The notes under the pieces were generated by a model. That model was not told where the DNA came from. It was given only the letters and a program-made list of their open reading frames with translations, and did no database searches. A program made the position numbers and the translations under genes. Source: Rallus limicola (lineage: Eukaryota > Chordata > Aves > Gruiformes > Rallidae). Taken from it: DNA of 64,000 nucleotides. The stretch spans positions 8,933,990 through 8,997,989 of the forward strand of contig JAKCOZ010000011.1 in the NCBI GenBank assembly GCA_022605955.1. Direction: 5' to 3'. Of the stretch, positions 60,308 to 64,000 are shown piece after piece; the stretch's first letter is position 1, and each line of letters opens with the position of its first letter.

Positions 60308-62832
60308 ATGGATGGCTACGTGCTTTTTAGGAAAGATATGCTAGGGAGACGAGGTGGAAGAGTTACTCTTTATGTTAGAGAGCACCTAAAATGTATTGAC
60401 CTCCACCTGGGTAGGGATGAACCACTTGTTGAGAGCTTGTGGGTAAGAATTAAAAGGCACGCCAGTATGTGTGACATAGTTGTGGGCGTGTACTAGAGGC
60501 CCCCTGATCAAGAGGGGTGGGTTGATAGTGCATTTTATAAGCAATTGGAAGTAGCCTCAAGATCGCAGGCGCTGGTCCTTATGGGGGACTTCAATTACCC
60601 AGATATTTGCTGGGCAAGCAATACGGCCAGTCGTATGCAGTCCAGGCAATTTCTGCGGTATATGGAAGACAACTTCCTGATACAGATGGTGCAGGAACCT
60701 ACGAGGGGAGGGCGGGTGCTTGACCTTGTTTTTACTAACAAGGATGGGCTCGTTAGGGAAGTGAAGGTCGGGGGCAGCTTAGGACAAAGCGACCATGAAA
60801 TGATCGAGTTCAAGATCCTGAGTGGAAGAGGCAAGCCTAAAAGTAGGATAGCTACCCTGAATTTTGGAAGAGCTAACTTTGATCTCCTCCGAAATCAAAT
60901 AGGGGCTATCCTTTGGGCTGCTCTGTTTGAAGGAATGGGAGCCTGTGAGAGTTGGCTAACATTCAAACAGCACTTCTTCCAAGCACAGAATAGGCGCATC
61001 CCTTTGAGTAAGAAATCGGGAAGGAAAGGTAGAAGACATGCATGGATAAGCAGGGAGCTTTTGTGTAAACTCAAAGGGAAGCAGAAGACCTATAAACTGT
61101 GGAAACAGGGTCTGAGACCATGGGATGAATATAAAGATGTTGCCAGGGCCTGTAGGGATGCAACTAGGAGGGCTAAGGCCTGCTTAGAAATTAAGCTGGC
61201 AAGGGACATAAAGGACAATAAAAAGAGTTTTTTCAGGTATGTGAATAGTAAAAGGATGACCAGGGATAATGTAGGTCCCTTGTTGAATAAGGTGGATGAC
61301 TTGGTAACAGGAGATGATGAGAAGGTTGAGATACTGAATGCCTTCTTTGCCTCGGTCTTTACTCCGAAGGCTTCTCGGGACCCACAGATCCCAGACGAAA
61401 GTAGGAGTGGTTGGGGAATGAATGGCTCCCCTCTAGTTGAGGTAAGGGTGGTCCAGGAGCGACTCAAAGGAATGGATGCACACAAATCCATGGGCCCGGA
61501 TGGAATACACCCACGTGTGCTGAGAGAGCTGGCGGAGGTGATTGCCAAGCCGCTCTCTATCATTTTTTATAGGTCCTGGACTACAGGAGAAGTGCCTGAA
61601 GATTGGAGGATAGCCAATGTCACTCCAGCCTTTAAAAAAGGCAAGAAGGAGGATCCCAGTAACTATAGACCGGTCAGCCTCACTTCTGTCCCTGGAAAGG
61701 TGATGGAACAGCTTGTTTTGGATGCCATCTCCAAACAACTGGAAGAGAAGAAGGTCATGAGGAGTAGTCAGCATGGATTCACCAAGGGGAGATCGTGCTC
61801 GACTAATCTCATAGCCTTCTATGATGTCATCACCAACTGGGTGGATGAAGGGAGAGCAGTGGATGTCATCTACCTTGACTTTAACAAAGCTTTCGATACT
61901 GTCTCCCACGACATCCTGATGGAGAAGCTGAGAGAACAAGGGATAGATAAGCGGACAGTGAGGTGAGTTGAGAACTGGCTGTCGGACCGGGCTCAGAGGG
62001 TCGTGATCAGTGGAGTAGAATCTGAATGGAGGCCGATGATACAAAGCTGGGAGGAGTGGCTGACACGCAGGAACACTGCGCTGCCATCCAGTGAGACCTG
62101 GACAGGCTGGAGAGCTGGGCTGGGAAAAATCTAATGAAGTTCAACAAGAACAAGTGTAAAGTCTTGCACCTGGGGAGGAACAACCGACTTTATCAGTACA
62201 GGCTGGGGGATGACCTGCTGGAAAAGAGCTCTGTGGAGAAGGACCTGGGGGTCCTGGTTGATGACAGGTTGGCTATGAGCCAGCAGTGTGCACTGGTGGC
62301 TAAGAGAGCCAATGGGATCCTGGGATGCATCAGGAAGAGTGTGTCCAGCAGGTCGAAGGAAGTGATCCTCCCCCTCTACTCTGCGTTGGTCAGACCCCAC
62401 CAGGAGTACTGTGTCCAGTTCTGGGCTCCCTGGTATAAAAAAGACAGGGACCTTCTGGAGAGAGTCCAGAGAAGGGCAACGAAGATGATTAGGGGCCTGG
62501 AACATCTCCCCTATGAGGAAAGGCTGAGTGAGCTGGGACTGTTCAGCCTGGAGAAAAGAAGACTTAGGGGGGACCTAATTAGTGTTTATAAATATCTTAG
62601 ACTTGGGATACAGGGGGAATTGGCCAGCCCGTTTTCAGTGGTCTGTGGGGACAGGACTAGGGGCAATGGCTGTAAGCTAGAGCATAGGAAGTTCCGCACC
62701 AACATGCGGATGAACTTTTTCACAGTGAGGGTGACGGAGCAGTGGAATAGGCTGCCCAGGGAGGTGGTGGAGTCTCCTTCTCTGGAGATATTCAAGTCTC
62801 GTCTGGATGCCTATCTATGCAATATGAGATAG
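60308..62832 (+). pseudogene. CR1 ORF2 (endonuclease/reverse transcriptase), disrupted
   Basis: The remnant encodes the retrotransposon polyprotein that nicks target DNA and copies its own RNA there. One frame runs from 60308 (MDGYVLFRKDMLGRRGG) through an in-frame TAG at 60494-60496 to a TGA at 61964-61966. The long segment from the ATG at 60545 has 473 codons. It holds the late endonuclease motifs (LMGDFN at residues 12-17, SDH at 82-84), then a basic linker. The RT follows with K-x-x-GPDGI (314-321), ANVTPAFKKG (357-366), NYRPVSLTS (373-381), QHGFTKGRSC (409-418) and motif A YLDFNKAFD with its catalytic Asp at about 445. At about 62031-62034 the sequence passes from WRP straight into ADDTKLGG in another frame. 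The stretch normally carrying the SGVPQGSVLGP motif and the start of the FADD box is missing. The C-terminal frame has a TGA at 62092-62094 and then 232 open codons (62134-62832) to the natural stop. Confidence 0.95.
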
Positions 62833-62916
62833 GGAGCCTACTTTGGCAGGGGGGTTGGACCCGATGATCTCTGGATGTCCCTTCCAACCCCTAAGATTCT
62901 GTGATTCTGTGATACC
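60308..62916 (+). mobile_element. 5'-truncated CR1 LINE, best preserved copy of the window
   Basis: About 2.6 kb in forward orientation, from inside the ORF2 endonuclease domain to the octamer tail 'attctgtgattctgtgat'. The 3' UTR is short: stop at 62830-62832, then 'ggggttggacccgatgatctctggatgtcccttccaaccc'. gtgatacc occurs immediately before the element (60300-60307) and at its end (62909-62916). It could be a target-site duplication, although its first five bases also belong to the octamer tail. ORF1, the 5' UTR and the first part of the endonuclease are absent. Confidence 0.95.
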
Positions 62917-63161
62917 GAGCATAGTAAACCATGTCATGTATTCATGCCTATTCAAGGAAGAGGAATGAGTTTCTGTCCATCATCTGTGGCCCCATTTTTC
63001 TGTGGCTCTTCTCAGAGATCTTGAAAAGCAGTTCTTAAAGGCAAGTCTTCAGTAGTAGATTCCTGGCCCGGGGTTTGAACATTATTGGCATGTGTTTACA
63101 GATCTACAGGCTGAGCTGTACCTACTCATGTGATGACTCCAACACCAGCAATTTGCCTTTC
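62917..63161. other. Unique noncoding DNA
   Basis: Nothing recognised between the CR1 end and the T tract. Confidence 0.5.
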
Positions 63162-63335
63162 TTTTTTTTTTTTTTTTTTTTTTTTAAAACTAATTATCTC
63201 AGTTTTTGAGAAAGATACTGACTCTGAACCAGGAAAAGCCAGTAAAGGCCCATTTTTATTTTTTTTTTTAAACTAATTATCTCAGTTTTTGAGAAAGATA
63301 CTGACTCTGAACCAGGAAAAGCCAGTAAAGGCCCA
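63162..63335. repeat. 83-bp tandem duplication with T tracts
   Basis: A 66-bp block (63187-63252) is repeated without a visible difference at 63270-63335, an offset of 83 bp. Each copy is preceded by a T tract: 24 T at 63162-63185, and T5-A-T11 at 63253-63269. The block begins aaactaattatctcag and ends agtaaaggccca. Confidence 0.93.
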
Positions 63336-64000
63336 ACCATTAACTCAGGGCCTCACATGATGCTGGAAGCTTATGATCAGTTGAAAAAAATTCTCCTGTT
63401 TTATCATCCCAATTTTAGTTGTCTTCTGTATGTGCTTCTTCACTGTGTGCTGAAACCCTGGCACTGCTGCTCACCAGCTTCTGTATAAACAATCGATACG
63501 AAATATCTGTGACTGTGCTACATTACCCACTGAAAAATGAGCTGTTCCTGAAAGGAACTCATGAGTTTTGTGTTTATTTCAATAATTACCTCACAAGTTT
63601 TTCTCTCCACCATGTGAGAACAGTTCTGCCCTGTGGGCTGTTCTCTCCTTTTAAGCAGATAACACCGCGTGTGTGCTATTACTGCTCCATCTGTACTGCT
63701 CCTGCCACATACAACTGGCTTGACTAAGGACAGGGGCAGGGGGTCGACCAGAGAGAAAGCCAACAACAGAATTAAGACACAACATGTTTGTTTTTCTTCT
63801 CGTTGCTCTGATTTTTATCTTCTTTTCCTTGGTGAGCAGTTTCTTTTCCTTCCTGCTAACTGTAATTTCCCCCCTGCATTTCTCCAGTGATGCTCACCAC
63901 CCTGGGCTCATGGAGTTCATTCAATCTGAAGAGCTGATTCTTTTTTGGAAGCTTGCTTGCCAAGCAAGTTTTCCCAAGTTCTCAGAGCTCTGCATGTAAC
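63336..64000. other. Unique DNA, nothing recognised
   Basis: Forward frames at 63419-63727 (102 codons) and 63784-63999 (open at the window edge; first 20 residues hydrophobic) have no recognisable domain. The latter could be a cut-off open frame, but I see no support for a gene. Confidence 0.45.

Noticed and set aside
61090..62044. Reverse-strand frames of 157 and 203 codons
   Set aside because: They are antisense to the preserved CR1 ORF2 and exist only because that frame is open.
62131..62505. Reverse open frame of 124 codons
   Set aside because: Antisense shadow of the CR1 ORF2 C-terminal domain.
62909..62916. gtgatacc as proof of a target-site duplication for the large CR1
   Set aside because: Five of the eight bases also belong to the octamer tail, so only 'acc' is independent evidence; kept as a possibility only.
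1..64000. tRNA, rRNA, CRISPR array, bacterial promoters or ribosome-binding sites
   Set aside because: No such structure was seen by reading, and the DNA is clearly from a vertebrate nuclear genome.

Overview
This is vertebrate nuclear DNA, almost certainly from a bird. The main evidence is the repeat content. At least a dozen CR1 (chicken repeat 1 clade) LINE fragments lie on both strands, many ending in the avian CR1 3' signature: a '(g)gtcccttccaac' block followed by ATTCTATG/ATTCTGTG octamers, or the reverse complement starting 'cacagaatca'. An avian-type solo retroviral LTR and several much older reptile-type CR1/L3 copies are also present. The background is AT-rich and looks CpG-poor. 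I found no bacterial gene architecture, operon, rRNA, tRNA or CRISPR array. Most of the window reads as an intergenic region or a very large intron.

Layout. Bases 1-15.4 kb are mostly unique AT-rich sequence. They hold an internally deleted CR1 at about 1.87-2.52 kb and a CR1 3' end at 4.9-5.2 kb. From 15.4 to 27.2 kb repeats are denser: a reverse CR1 (15.4-16.4 kb), probable ancient LINE pieces (17.1-18.9 kb), a roughly 1.9-kb ancient reverse CR1/L3-like element (19.0-20.9 kb), old CR1 tails (21.7 and 24.6 kb), an old reverse-transcriptase fragment (24.1-24.6 kb) and a forward CR1 (26.7-27.2 kb). From 27 to 41.9 kb most sequence is unique, with CR1 fragments at 30.1, 35.2, 36.1 and 38.4 kb and one short exon-like segment at 39.69 kb. 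A roughly 1-kb solo LTR occupies 41.96-42.97 kb. From 43 to 59 kb there are further CR1 copies (47.8, 51.3 and 54.5 kb), one carrying a 105-bp insertion, and a degenerate internally repetitive block (56.4-57.1 kb). The richest part is 59.5-62.9 kb: a CR1 with a second CR1 nested in it, a perfect 12-bp hairpin, and the best-preserved CR1 of the window. That copy keeps about 800 codons of ORF2 (late endonuclease, reverse transcriptase, C-terminal domain) and is broken by three stop codons and one short deletion in the polymerase core. An 83-bp tandem duplication with T-tracts follows at 63.2-63.3 kb.

No host protein-coding gene can be called with confidence. The only candidates are a 63-bp phase-0 exon-like segment at 39686-39748 and a long reverse-strand open frame ending at 17756. 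Both are reported as tentative. I did not find a convincing new biological system. The most informative signals are structural scars of retrotransposition: nested insertions, an internal deletion, possible target-site duplications, and inserts with inverted ends.
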